From Candidatus Omnitrophota bacterium (GTDB lineage Bacteria; Omnitrophota; Gorgyraeia; Duberdicusellales; 4484-171), in the NCBI GenBank assembly GCA_024231025.1, contig JAAEQW010000221.1, positions 1-52,270 of the forward strand: 52,270 bases of DNA. Reading direction: 5' to 3'. The translations under genes and the position numbers were made by a program. The notes under the pieces are model-generated. The model searched no databases. It worked only from the letters and a program-made list of their open reading frames with translations, and had not been told where the DNA came from. This document shows, one piece after another, positions 30,266 through 39,431 of this stretch. Positions within the stretch are counted from its first letter, which is position 1, and each line of letters opens with the position of its first letter.

Positions 30266-32605
30266 ATGAAACGAGATATTAAGCAGAAAATAATTGGTTT
30301 ATTCTTAATTTCGACACTTATTACTGGGTGTGTACCCAGTAATCCCGCAGAAAAGGTCGAGCAACCTCTCGAAACAAATAATCTATTATTCACTTCAGAA
30401 AAAGTCTCTTCACCAGTATTAAAGGGGATTAAAATTAATCCCGATGACCCCTTTCGCCTTGAATTTATTATCGATCCAAAGGATAAAACAAATCTTAGCA
30501 AAAATGAGTTTAATCGATTGGTGAGTTATTTTATGGCTGCTTTAGCTTTGCCGGAAAAAGATTTTTGGGTTAATTTGTCGCCTTTAGAAGAAAATAGAGT
30601 AATTAACGCTCAATTAGCGCAAACTGACTTTGGTGGCGATCTCTTAATGCAGGATTATGTCCTAAAACAGCTTTCGGCATCTTTAACTTTTCCTGACAGC
30701 GCGCTCGGCAAAAAGTATTGGGAAAAGGTACACGCCAAACTTCATGAAGCTACAAAAACCGCGAATGCTCCAGTAAGCACATTTAACAAGGTGTGGATCG
30801 CTCCTAGAAATGCGGAAATTTACGAAACAGGTAACATTGCGATAATTACAGAAGCGAACTTACAAGTTTTCCTCGAAAAAGATTATTTAGCTTCAAAAAA
30901 TAAAAGAAATACCGACTCAGACACCATTGCAGAACAAATAACCAAAGAAATCATTATCCCCGAAATCGAAGAAGATGTTAATGGTGGTGAGAATTTTGCT
31001 CAGCTTCGTCAAATGTTTCATTCATTTCTTTTGGCAAACTGGTTCAAAGGAAAACTTAAGGATTCAGTTTACAACCACTATATCGACCAAGGCAAAGTTT
31101 CTGGTATTAGTTTGGATGACCCCACAATCAAAGAAAAAATTTACGCAAAATACCTGCAAGCGTACAAGAACGGTGCCTACAATTACATAAGGAAAGAATT
31201 TAATCCTCATTTAAATCGCACTCAAAGAAAACACTATCTGTCGGGAGGAGTAGGTCTAGAGGGATATCCAAAATATGCAAGCGTTCGTCCACTTCCTCCA
31301 GCAAATGAGGCCACCACGGAAGGTGAGAAACATTCTCGACGTGATTTTTTTAGAAAAATCAAAAAAGGTAGTAAAGTTTTAGGGGGAATTGCTGTTTGCG
31401 CCATCCCTGGTGCAGGCCTTCTTAGCGGCTGTCATTATGATGACCCTCAAATGGTGGAAGTAATTACCGCATACGCTCAAGAAGCAGCTGAATTAGATAG
31501 CCAGCTACAAGATTTAGCTCTAGAAAGGGGGATCACTAAGGGATTCGACCAACACGATCAATATGATTATTTTCTTGAAGCAATTATCATGACAGGAATT
31601 TCGCTTGATGAAGCACTTGCAATATACCAAGCAGTAGGCCAAGAAATGGACGCAGCCAATATTTCCTATATGCACGAGCCCGGCGAAGAAGAGCTTTATC
31701 GATATTACGATTTTTATAACCAAGCGATTATCGCAGGAGAAGCAATTCGTCGTGGACAACGCGCACGAGACTTTCATCAAGTCGCAATTTATGAGACGCC
31801 TATAAAGGAATCACCCATCAGAAAACTAATTACGGCATATAAACACACTACTGATAATTTACATTTACGTTCTCCTGGACAAAACTCTAAAGCTTTTGGG
31901 ATGATTACACTTTTAACTTTAGGAACCGGCATGAACGTTAATGACTTACTCGAAAGTTACCCCCTACTCAGGAAAGATCCGGTACACTACTCATATATGC
32001 TGCTTATTGCTAAAAATCAAGCAGATAGGGGAGAAGCAATAGAGGATATTTATTCAAGCATCGGAAAATTAACTGCAGAAAGAGGATTAACGCCAGCAAA
32101 TGGTGAGATCGCTAATCTATTCCCAATTATTTTGCGCAACGTCTGGTCAACAAAATGGGCAGTTGACTTTTATGAAGGCATCCATGATCATATTCGCCAA
32201 GGTGAAATTCGCCAGGGTATTGATTCCGCTTATCATGGAGAAGAGGCTCTGCTAGCTCGTCTTGCCTGTGAAATGTATATGAAAAACGTTCTCGATGGTC
32301 CAGTACCTGTCGCTAAAGCTGTTGGGAACCCTGTAGTTGCCGCTGTGGCTGCGACAACAGTAGGAACACTTCTGAACAAACCTTCTGCCTCAAGTGACGA
32401 TAGCGATTCATCATCGCAATCACCTCAAGAAGAAAGATCCGGCGGTATTGATTTAGAAACGAACACAAAAGTTATCAACCAGGGAGAAAAAATACATTTA
32501 AATATTAGCCAAGAAATGTTTAACACCCTAAAAGATGCCGAAACGCTAAAGGTTTACCCATTTCATTTTGGCTACCCAGTAGACATTGAACAATGGTTGG
32601 ATTAA
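30266..32605 (+). CDS. Large putative lipoprotein with internal Tat-lipobox
   Basis: MKRDIKQKIIGLFLISTLITGC Sec lipobox; internal SRRDFFRKIKKGSKVLGGIAVCAIPGAGLLSGC; SD ggggggg. Confidence 0.75.
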   Translation: MKRDIKQKIIGLFLISTLITGCVPSNPAEKVEQPLETNNLLFTSEKVSSPVLKGIKINPDDPFRLEFIIDPKDKTNLSKNEFNRLVSYFMAALALPEKDFWVNLSPLEENRVINAQLAQTDFGGDLLMQDYVLKQLSASLTFPDSALGKKYWEKVHAKLHEATKTANAPVSTFNKVWIAPRNAEIYETGNIAIITEANLQVFLEKDYLASKNKRNTDSDTIAEQITKEIIIPEIEEDVNGGENFAQLRQMFHSFLLANWFKGKLKDSVYNHYIDQGKVSGISLDDPTIKEKIYAKYLQAYKNGAYNYIRKEFNPHLNRTQRKHYLSGGVGLEGYPKYASVRPLPPANEATTEGEKHSRRDFFRKIKKGSKVLGGIAVCAIPGAGLLSGCHYDDPQMVEVITAYAQEAAELDSQLQDLALERGITKGFDQHDQYDYFLEAIIMTGISLDEALAIYQAVGQEMDAANISYMHEPGEEELYRYYDFYNQAIIAGEAIRRGQRARDFHQVAIYETPIKESPIRKLITAYKHTTDNLHLRSPGQNSKAFGMITLLTLGTGMNVNDLLESYPLLRKDPVHYSYMLLIAKNQADRGEAIEDIYSSIGKLTAERGLTPANGEIANLFPIILRNVWSTKWAVDFYEGIHDHIRQGEIRQGIDSAYHGEEALLARLACEMYMKNVLDGPVPVAKAVGNPVVAAVAATTVGTLLNKPSASSDDSDSSSQSPQEERSGGIDLETNTKVINQGEKIHLNISQEMFNTLKDAETLKVYPFHFGYPVDIEQWLD

Positions 32606-32619
32606 CTCCTTTGATTTAA

Positions 32620-32647
32620 TTGACAAACCTACCACGCATGCTAAGAT
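32620..32647 (+). promoter_or_regulatory. Candidate sigma70 promoter
   Basis: TTGACA-16 bp-TAAGAT. Confidence 0.5.
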
Positions 32648-32767
32648 AATTTCGTAATTCAGGCGTAAGGGAATACTTATATCGAAAATAAAGCACATAC
32701 CAGCTCTCTTTACACGATTTAGCGAATAGTAAAATAATTATTCCCAAGAATTATCAATGTTTAAGCC

Positions 32768-33268
32768 ATGCAACAATGGAGATTATCGAGTCCAAAATCC
32801 TTCACAAAGCATATCGATAAAATGACCAAACAAATTAAAATAAAATATGTGTATTTAGTTTCAGGTTGTATTATTGGAATAGTTTTATCAACAATAATAA
32901 TTGCATTTCTACCCAAACAAACAGTCAGTTCAAATAAAACCAAATTATCCTTAGCTAGCACAAGTGAAAACGTCTACTCATCAAAAGAATCAAATAGACA
33001 ATTCAAAAAAGAATATGCAACTAAACCTAGAACAAAAAATAGGCGCCAATCACAAAAATATAGCCCTTTAGAGCGTAAGGTTGCGCGAACAAGCTTATTA
33101 CTTCTATCCATTGCATCAGTCTTTATCATTCTCAGATTCTATAAAAACTTAGGGTTATTAATTATCATCTTAGCGTCTCTTGTTGTAATAAGCATTTTGT
33201 TCCTAGGAATTCTTTCAATAGTAAGTGTTAAAACAACGTATTCCATGTTTTATTTTGTTCCACTATAG
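32768..33268 (+). CDS. Small membrane protein of unknown function
   Basis: Three or so hydrophobic segments; start uncertain (ATG 32768 or 32824). Confidence 0.5.
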   Translation: MQQWRLSSPKSFTKHIDKMTKQIKIKYVYLVSGCIIGIVLSTIIIAFLPKQTVSSNKTKLSLASTSENVYSSKESNRQFKKEYATKPRTKNRRQSQKYSPLERKVARTSLLLLSIASVFIILRFYKNLGLLIIILASLVVISILFLGILSIVSVKTTYSMFYFVPL

Positions 33269-33280
33269 GGCGTAAAGAAC

Positions 33281-33385
33281 CCAAATATGTACACCGCGTA
33301 GGTGTACACGGGTAAGTACCATAAACATTGGACCAAAACATGTACACCGCGTAGGTGTAGGTGGGTAAATAGTATGAGCATTGAA
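33281..33385. repeat. Imperfect ~53-bp tandem duplication with palindrome TACACC-gcgta-GGTGTA
   Basis: ccaaatatgtacaccgcgtaggtgtacacgggtaagtaccataaacattgga / ccaaaacatgtacaccgcgtaggtgtaggtgggtaaatagtatgagcattgaa. Confidence 0.85.
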
Positions 33386-33913
33386 GAAGTAATTAAAAAA
33401 AGATTGAGCATTCGCAAATACGATAGTCGCCCGATCAAGAGGGAGGATATACGATCCTGTCTTGCGGCCGCGCAACTTGCCCCGTCTGCTTGTAACGCCC
33501 AGCCATGGGAATTTATTATTGTCGATACTCCCGCAATACGCGATACACTTTGTGATGCAATCCTAAGTGGAATTTACGGACTTAATTCTTTCATCCGCGA
33601 TGCACCGGTGTTGGTAGTAGTAGTTGCTGATGAAAAAAAATGGTTCGTTAAGGTTTGCGATTTTGTTAGAAGCACAAAGCTATGCCTAATTGATTTAGGC
33701 ATTGCTTGTGAACATTTTGTTTTACGCGCAGCAGAGTTAGGAATAGGTACGTGTTACTTAGGGTGGTTTAATGAGCGTAAAGTTAAAAAAATATTAAAAA
33801 TCGCCAGAACAAAAAGAGTGCATCTCGTTATATCAATGGGGTACTCGCTAAATAATGACACTCCTCAACCAAAACCACGAAAAGAACTTTGTGAAATTAG
33901 CCGTTTTCTTTAA
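33374..33913 (+). CDS. Nitroreductase family protein
   Basis: RLSIRKYDSRPI, AAQLAPSACNAQPWEFIIV; ATG 33374 (track ORF over-extended). Confidence 0.9.
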   Translation: MSIEEVIKKRLSIRKYDSRPIKREDIRSCLAAAQLAPSACNAQPWEFIIVDTPAIRDTLCDAILSGIYGLNSFIRDAPVLVVVVADEKKWFVKVCDFVRSTKLCLIDLGIACEHFVLRAAELGIGTCYLGWFNERKVKKILKIARTKRVHLVISMGYSLNNDTPQPKPRKELCEISRFL

Positions 33914-33982
33914 AAAAATTCGCGCCGAAAGCACTTCACAGAAAAATTCACAAAAATTTAAAATCAAAATTTAAAATTTCAC

Positions 33983-34030
33983 TTGACACAAATATTTTTA
34001 CCATATATCATACTGTAAAAAATGATACAG
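33983..34030 (+). promoter_or_regulatory. Promoter of focA/formate island with nearby inverted repeats
   Basis: TTGACA-17 bp-TATCAT; TATCAT..ATGATA and CTGTA-N8-TACAG inverted repeats. Confidence 0.6.
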
Positions 34031-34191
34031 CTTGCTTAAACACTGCAAGTTTCGCTAAATTACAAAGATGTAATTCCCTACAGATGCAAAGACGCAATCA
34101 TTTTATTGGTTAACCCGGTGAGTAATTAACCGGCTAATTATATTGGGTAAGTAATTTGGAGAAGATATAAAGGATTAAAAAAGGAGGTCTT

Positions 34192-35028
34192 ATGGCAGAA
34201 GTTACTAATTTTGGATGCAATCCACCCGCAGGGATAGCAAAAGCACTATCGGAAGTAATCGGAGTAAAAAAGGCAAACGGATCAATTTTCAATCTCACGA
34301 TACTAGGCATCTTTGCCGGCGTGTACATTGGCTTTGGTGCTGCACTCGCAACGCTTGTTTCAAGCGATCTTGCTAGATATGTTGGTGTTGGTTTAACAAA
34401 AGTAATCACCGGTGGTGTTTTTTCTGTAGGACTTATGCTAGTTATTCTTGCTGGCGCAGAACTATTTACCGGTAATAACTTAATGTTGATGAGCGTATTA
34501 GATAAAAAAGTAGCTCTTAATAAAGTATTAGGAAAATGGGCTCTCGTATACATCGCAAATCTTATCGGTTCTGTATTATTAGCATATATGATGTACAAAA
34601 GTGATCTTTGGAAGGGCGGCGGATTTCTTACTGGTATTCAAGCATTAAAAATCGCTAATGCCAAAGTTAATTTAACTTTCGGGGCCGCTTTCTTTAGAGC
34701 AATAGCTTGTAACTGGTTGGTGTGTTTGGCAGTTTGGCTAGCATTAAGCGCACGCACCACAGTTGGAAGAATTTTTGCGATTTTCTTTCCAATAATGACA
34801 TTCGTTGCTCTAGGTTTCGAACACTGCATTGCTAACATGTACTTCATTCCTATGGGTTTATTTTTAAAAGGAACTGAAGCTGCAGCAGCAGCTGGTCTTA
34901 ACTTGACCAATTTAAACCTTGGCGGTTTCCTTGTAACAAATTTGATTCCAGTAACTATTGGCAACATCATCGGTGGAGCATTCTTTGTGGGTACTCTATA
35001 TTGGAGCGTGTACCTAAAACAGAAGTAA
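34192..35028 (+). CDS. focA: Formate/nitrite transporter family (FocA-like)
   Basis: GAELFTGNNLML, CNWLVCLAVWLALSARTTVGRI, FEHCIANMYFIPMG. Confidence 0.92.
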   Translation: MAEVTNFGCNPPAGIAKALSEVIGVKKANGSIFNLTILGIFAGVYIGFGAALATLVSSDLARYVGVGLTKVITGGVFSVGLMLVILAGAELFTGNNLMLMSVLDKKVALNKVLGKWALVYIANLIGSVLLAYMMYKSDLWKGGGFLTGIQALKIANAKVNLTFGAAFFRAIACNWLVCLAVWLALSARTTVGRIFAIFFPIMTFVALGFEHCIANMYFIPMGLFLKGTEAAAAAGLNLTNLNLGGFLVTNLIPVTIGNIIGGAFFVGTLYWSVYLKQK

Positions 35029-35052
35029 TTAAAGAAAAGGAGACTTAATCAA

Positions 35053-36348
35053 ATGTTTAAACGGACTATCTTTACAGCAATCTTGATTTCTCTATTTATG
35101 ATTAATTCTACTCCTTGCGTTTTTGCAGGTGGCAATGAACCCTCAAGAGAGGAACTCGTAAATAGAATTTCTTCACTCGAAGAAGAACTCGCACAATTAA
35201 AAACCTTGGTTAATAGGGTGGCAGGTGAGCAAACCAAAGTCGAGCAAAAAATAGACAACATCAATGTAACAAACGGAACATCAACTACAGAAAATGCCAT
35301 AACCTCAAAACACAAAGTAAAACTCTACGGGTTTCTTAAGCTAGATGCAAGTTCGGACAGTTTCAAAACTAACAATCCCGATGCACCGAAATATGCTTTA
35401 TCCAAAACCTCAAACGGAAATGAAAAAGAATTCGCAATGACAGCGATGAACAGTCGTTTGGGTTTAAAGTACTATGGTCCAGAAGAACTTGACGCAAAAG
35501 TATATGGAAATTTAGAATTAGACTTCTATGACACCGCTTCGGATAATTCCCAAAAACCACGCATGCGTCATGCATTTTTTGAACTACAATATCCAAAGTG
35601 GAGCTTATTGGCAGGTCAAACTTGGGATATTTTCGGTCCGTTAGGTCCTAATACACTCAACACTAATGGCTATCTATGGTATAGCGGTAACATCGGTTTC
35701 CGTAGGCCACAGATACGCTTAACTAAGGTGTCTGAGGTAAATGACCAAAAGAAAGTAACTTCACAGCTTAGCATCAACAGAAATATCGGTAGCAATCTAG
35801 GCTCTGTAAATACCGGAGAAGATTCAAATCATCCAATGATTGAAGGAAGAGTTGCTTATGCCTTTCCTTTGTTTGGAAAAACATCTACTGTTGCTATTGC
35901 AGGCCTTTGGGGTCGTGAAAAAAGCAGCACTAAAATTTCGGTATGGGCAGGAGGTCTTGATTTCGTAGTTCCTTTAACCTCAACGCTATCTGTTAAAGGT
36001 GAATTCTTCCGTGGTGCGAATCTTGATGGATTACTTGCCGGTATTGGGCAAGGGGTTAACACAACCACCAATAGAGGTATCGACAGTATCGGAGGATGGG
36101 GACAAGTCACTTGTAAACCTTGGGACAAATACGCTTTTAACCTTGGTTACGGTACTGACAAAGACGACAAGGATGATCTAAATACTGGTGATCGGCATAG
36201 AAATTCAACTGTTTTCGCTAACATCAATTACGCAATAATTAAAGATGTTAAGCTGGGTCTAGAATATTCTTACACCGAAACAAAGTATCTTAATCAAAAA
36301 GATGGAGAAAACAACAGGATCACAACGTCGCTTATTTACAGCTTCTAA
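35053..36348 (+). CDS. Outer-membrane porin-like beta-barrel with N-terminal coiled coil
   Basis: Signal peptide; SREELVNRISSLEEELAQLKTLV coiled coil; SRLGLKYYGPEELDAKVYGNLELDFY; C-terminal aromatic SLIYSF. Confidence 0.8.
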   Translation: MFKRTIFTAILISLFMINSTPCVFAGGNEPSREELVNRISSLEEELAQLKTLVNRVAGEQTKVEQKIDNINVTNGTSTTENAITSKHKVKLYGFLKLDASSDSFKTNNPDAPKYALSKTSNGNEKEFAMTAMNSRLGLKYYGPEELDAKVYGNLELDFYDTASDNSQKPRMRHAFFELQYPKWSLLAGQTWDIFGPLGPNTLNTNGYLWYSGNIGFRRPQIRLTKVSEVNDQKKVTSQLSINRNIGSNLGSVNTGEDSNHPMIEGRVAYAFPLFGKTSTVAIAGLWGREKSSTKISVWAGGLDFVVPLTSTLSVKGEFFRGANLDGLLAGIGQGVNTTTNRGIDSIGGWGQVTCKPWDKYAFNLGYGTDKDDKDDLNTGDRHRNSTVFANINYAIIKDVKLGLEYSYTETKYLNQKDGENNRITTSLIYSF

Positions 36349-36370
36349 CTTTTGAAACGAGGAGTTTAGT

Positions 36371-38413
36371 ATGAAATCAAAACATACCCTCACAACCTGT
36401 CCCTATTGCGGATGTGGCTGTGGGCTTTACCTTGTGTCTGATGGCGCAAAGGTTACCGGGGCCTATCCAAGTAAAGAGCATCCAGTTTCTAAGGGTGCAC
36501 TATGCATTAAGGGATGGAACTGTCATGAATTCGTTAATCGAACTGACAGATTGTCTGCACCGCTTGTTAAAAAAGACGGTTCCTTGCAAGAGTCAGACTG
36601 GGAAACCGCGCTATCTAAAACTGCTAAAGAGTTAAGAGCAATTAGCGAAAAACACGGCCCTGACTCTGTGGCCTTCTTAAGCTCAGCAAAAACAACAAAT
36701 GAAGAAAACTACCTTATGATGAAATTAGCCCGAGCAGTGTTTAAGACAAATAACGTTGATCACTGTGCTAGGCTTTGTCATGCATCTACGGTTGTTGGGC
36801 TTGCGTCTACTTTTGGATCAGGTGCGATGACTAATTCTATCAATGAGTTTGAAAAAGCTGACCTGTTTCTAATTACCGGATCTGACACAACTGCGCAGCA
36901 TCCGTTAATCGGATCAAGAATTATTAATTCTGTTCTAGAGAAAGATGCGAAATTAATCGTTATTGACCCAAGACAAATCGAACTTGCAAAATACGCTAAT
37001 GTTTATGGTGCGCAAAAAAATGGAACTGATGTTGCATGGATCAACGGAATGATGAACGTAATTATTTCCGAAGGTTTAGAGGCTAAAGAATACATCACAG
37101 AAAGAGTTGAGGATTTCGAAAAATTAAAAGAAGTAGTTAAAGAATACACCCCGGAAAAAGTTGAGGAAATCACATCAATCCCTAAGGAAAAAATAATTGA
37201 GGCAGCGCGTCTTTATGCTAAGGCAAAAAAGGCGATGATTGTATACTCAATGGGGATAACTCAACATACAACCGGTGTAGACAACGTAAAGTCACTAGCA
37301 AATCTTGCGATGTTAACCGCACACGTTGGATTCGACTGCACGGGTGTTAATCCACTGCGCGGACAAAACAACGTACAAGGGGCTTGTGATCTTGGTGCTT
37401 TAGCCAATGTATTTTCTGGCTACCAGAAAGTCGTTGATGAAGCTGCAAGAAAAAAGTTTGAAGCTGCATGGAAGGTGGAAAATCTTCCCGGAAATGTTGG
37501 CTTAACCGTTACTGAAATTATTGATGGTGCTGGAACCGGCAAAATAAAGGGTCTCTATATTATGGGAGAAAATCCCGTAATTAGCGATCCTAATGCTAAC
37601 CACGTAAGAGAAGCACTACAAAACCTAGAATTTCTAGCTGTTCAAGATATTTTCATGACTGAAACAGCAAAATACGCCGATGTAGTCTTAGCTGGTGCAA
37701 CTTTTGCAGAGAAAGATGGAACGTATACTAACACTGAACGTCGCTGCGAAAGAATACGCAAGGCTGTTGATTGCGTTGGCAATTCAAAACCAGATTGGGA
37801 GATTATTTGTGAAGTAGCTAAGCGTGCTGGCTATGAAGGTATGGAGTATAGCCACCCAAGCGAAATTATGGATGAGATTGCCAAAGTTACTCCGATTTAC
37901 GGCGGAATGAGCTACGAACGCCTAGAACCATGGGGCTTGCAATGGCCATGTCTAAATAGCGAGCATCCTGGAACAAAATTTCTACATAAAGATAAGTTTG
38001 CAAAAGGTATGGGAACTTTCTTACCTTGTCCGTATAAACCACCGGCAGAATTACCTGACAAAGAATACAATTTTACTTTGTCAACCGGACGGGTTTACTG
38101 GCATTGGCACACAGGAACAATGACTCGCAGAACATCCGTATTAGACAGAGAAGTTCCGCAAGGGTATGTGGAAATGCATCCAGAAAATGCAAAAGCTTTA
38201 GGCGTTCAAACGGGGAGCCTCATAAAGGTAACTTCGCGTCGCGGATCAATTGACATTAAGGCAAAGGTAACTGACAAAGTTGTAAAAGACTCTGTGTTTA
38301 TACCTTTCCACTTCAAAGAGGCCTGCGCAAACGTTCTTACCAACCCTGCGCTTGACCCAATTGCGAAAATTCCAGAGTATAAGGTTTGTGCAGTAAAATT
38401 GGAGAAAATATAA
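36371..38413 (+). CDS. fdhA: Formate dehydrogenase catalytic subunit (Cys-type)
   Basis: CPYCGCGCGLYL [4Fe-4S]; NNVDHCARLCHASTVVGLASTFGSGAMTNSINE; Cys aligns to the Sec140 position of E. coli FdhF. Confidence 0.92.
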   Translation: MKSKHTLTTCPYCGCGCGLYLVSDGAKVTGAYPSKEHPVSKGALCIKGWNCHEFVNRTDRLSAPLVKKDGSLQESDWETALSKTAKELRAISEKHGPDSVAFLSSAKTTNEENYLMMKLARAVFKTNNVDHCARLCHASTVVGLASTFGSGAMTNSINEFEKADLFLITGSDTTAQHPLIGSRIINSVLEKDAKLIVIDPRQIELAKYANVYGAQKNGTDVAWINGMMNVIISEGLEAKEYITERVEDFEKLKEVVKEYTPEKVEEITSIPKEKIIEAARLYAKAKKAMIVYSMGITQHTTGVDNVKSLANLAMLTAHVGFDCTGVNPLRGQNNVQGACDLGALANVFSGYQKVVDEAARKKFEAAWKVENLPGNVGLTVTEIIDGAGTGKIKGLYIMGENPVISDPNANHVREALQNLEFLAVQDIFMTETAKYADVVLAGATFAEKDGTYTNTERRCERIRKAVDCVGNSKPDWEIICEVAKRAGYEGMEYSHPSEIMDEIAKVTPIYGGMSYERLEPWGLQWPCLNSEHPGTKFLHKDKFAKGMGTFLPCPYKPPAELPDKEYNFTLSTGRVYWHWHTGTMTRRTSVLDREVPQGYVEMHPENAKALGVQTGSLIKVTSRRGSIDIKAKVTDKVVKDSVFIPFHFKEACANVLTNPALDPIAKIPEYKVCAVKLEKI

Positions 38414-39429
38414 TGGCTAAAACAATCAATAAAAATCAAATTAACTCTCTATTGAAAGAAGTAGAAAAAGAATACAAAGCCTTTGCACCCATAAAAGGTC
38501 CGGAAGGCGATGTTCTTTTTAAGCTTCTTTGCGATGGAGAAGTCGCGCTAGGTTCTGAAGATGTCGTTATCTCACCGAAAGATATCTTCTTCCCCCAATG
38601 GGAAACAATGTTTAAGTTTAAAGATGGTCAAATAGAGGAAACCTGCGAATCAGCTCCTGTTTTTCTATTTGGCATTCGACCATGCGATTTAAAAGGGCTG
38701 CTTTTTGCAGATGAATTTTTCAAGCGAGACATCGAAGATAAGTACTATCTAAGCAAAATAGAAGGTAGGTTTATCGTAACTATCGGCTGCATTAAACCAC
38801 CGCGTAAGGATGCTTGTTTTTGCACATCAACTGATAGTGGACCATTCGCAAAAGATGGTTACGACTTACAACTCGTTGATGTAGGGGAAAGCTACCTGAT
38901 AGAAGTGGGATCGAAAAAAGGTGAAGAATTTATCGCAAAACATGCAAAATTTTTCACTGACAGCGACGCCGATACCGCTAAGACTAAGGAAGATGCAGCA
39001 AAAGCAGTTGAACTAAAAGTAGACTTTAAAAAAGCTCTTGATCTTATGGCAGATGATAAATTCACACCTCAAGAAATCTACGAGCGTATTGGCGAAAGAT
39101 GCCTTTATTGCGGTGGATGCCTTTACACTTGCCCAACTTGCACGTGCTTCAACGTTTTTGACAACGCAACAGATGGCAAAGGAGAGCGAGTTCGTAACTG
39201 GGACGGATGCATATTAAGTGGCTACACCAGAGAAGCAAGCGGCCACAATCCAAGAACTGAAAAATGGATCCGTGCCGCACGAAGGTATGAACACAAGCTA
39301 AAACATGACTGCAAGGTTACAGAAAAGAGCGGATGTACTGGTTGTGGACGTTGCCTTTCTAGCTGTCCTGTAAATATCGGTATGTCAAAATTTATTCAGG
39401 AAATAACAGAAAAAAGAAGGACAATGTAA
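38413..39429 (+). CDS. 4Fe-4S electron-transfer subunit (sulfhydrogenase beta / AsrA-like)
   Basis: FGIRPCDLKGL, CLYCGGCLYTCPTCTCFNVFD, CTGCGRCLSSCPVNIG; ATG 38413 overlaps the fdhA stop. Confidence 0.88.
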   Translation: MAKTINKNQINSLLKEVEKEYKAFAPIKGPEGDVLFKLLCDGEVALGSEDVVISPKDIFFPQWETMFKFKDGQIEETCESAPVFLFGIRPCDLKGLLFADEFFKRDIEDKYYLSKIEGRFIVTIGCIKPPRKDACFCTSTDSGPFAKDGYDLQLVDVGESYLIEVGSKKGEEFIAKHAKFFTDSDADTAKTKEDAAKAVELKVDFKKALDLMADDKFTPQEIYERIGERCLYCGGCLYTCPTCTCFNVFDNATDGKGERVRNWDGCILSGYTREASGHNPRTEKWIRAARRYEHKLKHDCKVTEKSGCTGCGRCLSSCPVNIGMSKFIQEITEKRRTM

Positions 39430-39431
39430 CC

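Noticed and set aside
34031-34191. Canonical Moco/Tuco riboswitch in the focA leader
   Set aside because: Some inverted repeats are present, but I cannot match the known consensus by eye; kept only as a generic leader finding
34134-34598. Minus-strand 154-aa ORF over focA
   Set aside because: Shadow ORF; plus strand is an unambiguous FNT transporter
36740-36800. Selenocysteine (in-frame TGA) in formate dehydrogenase
   Set aside because: The aligned residue is encoded by TGT (Cys); the frame has no TGA
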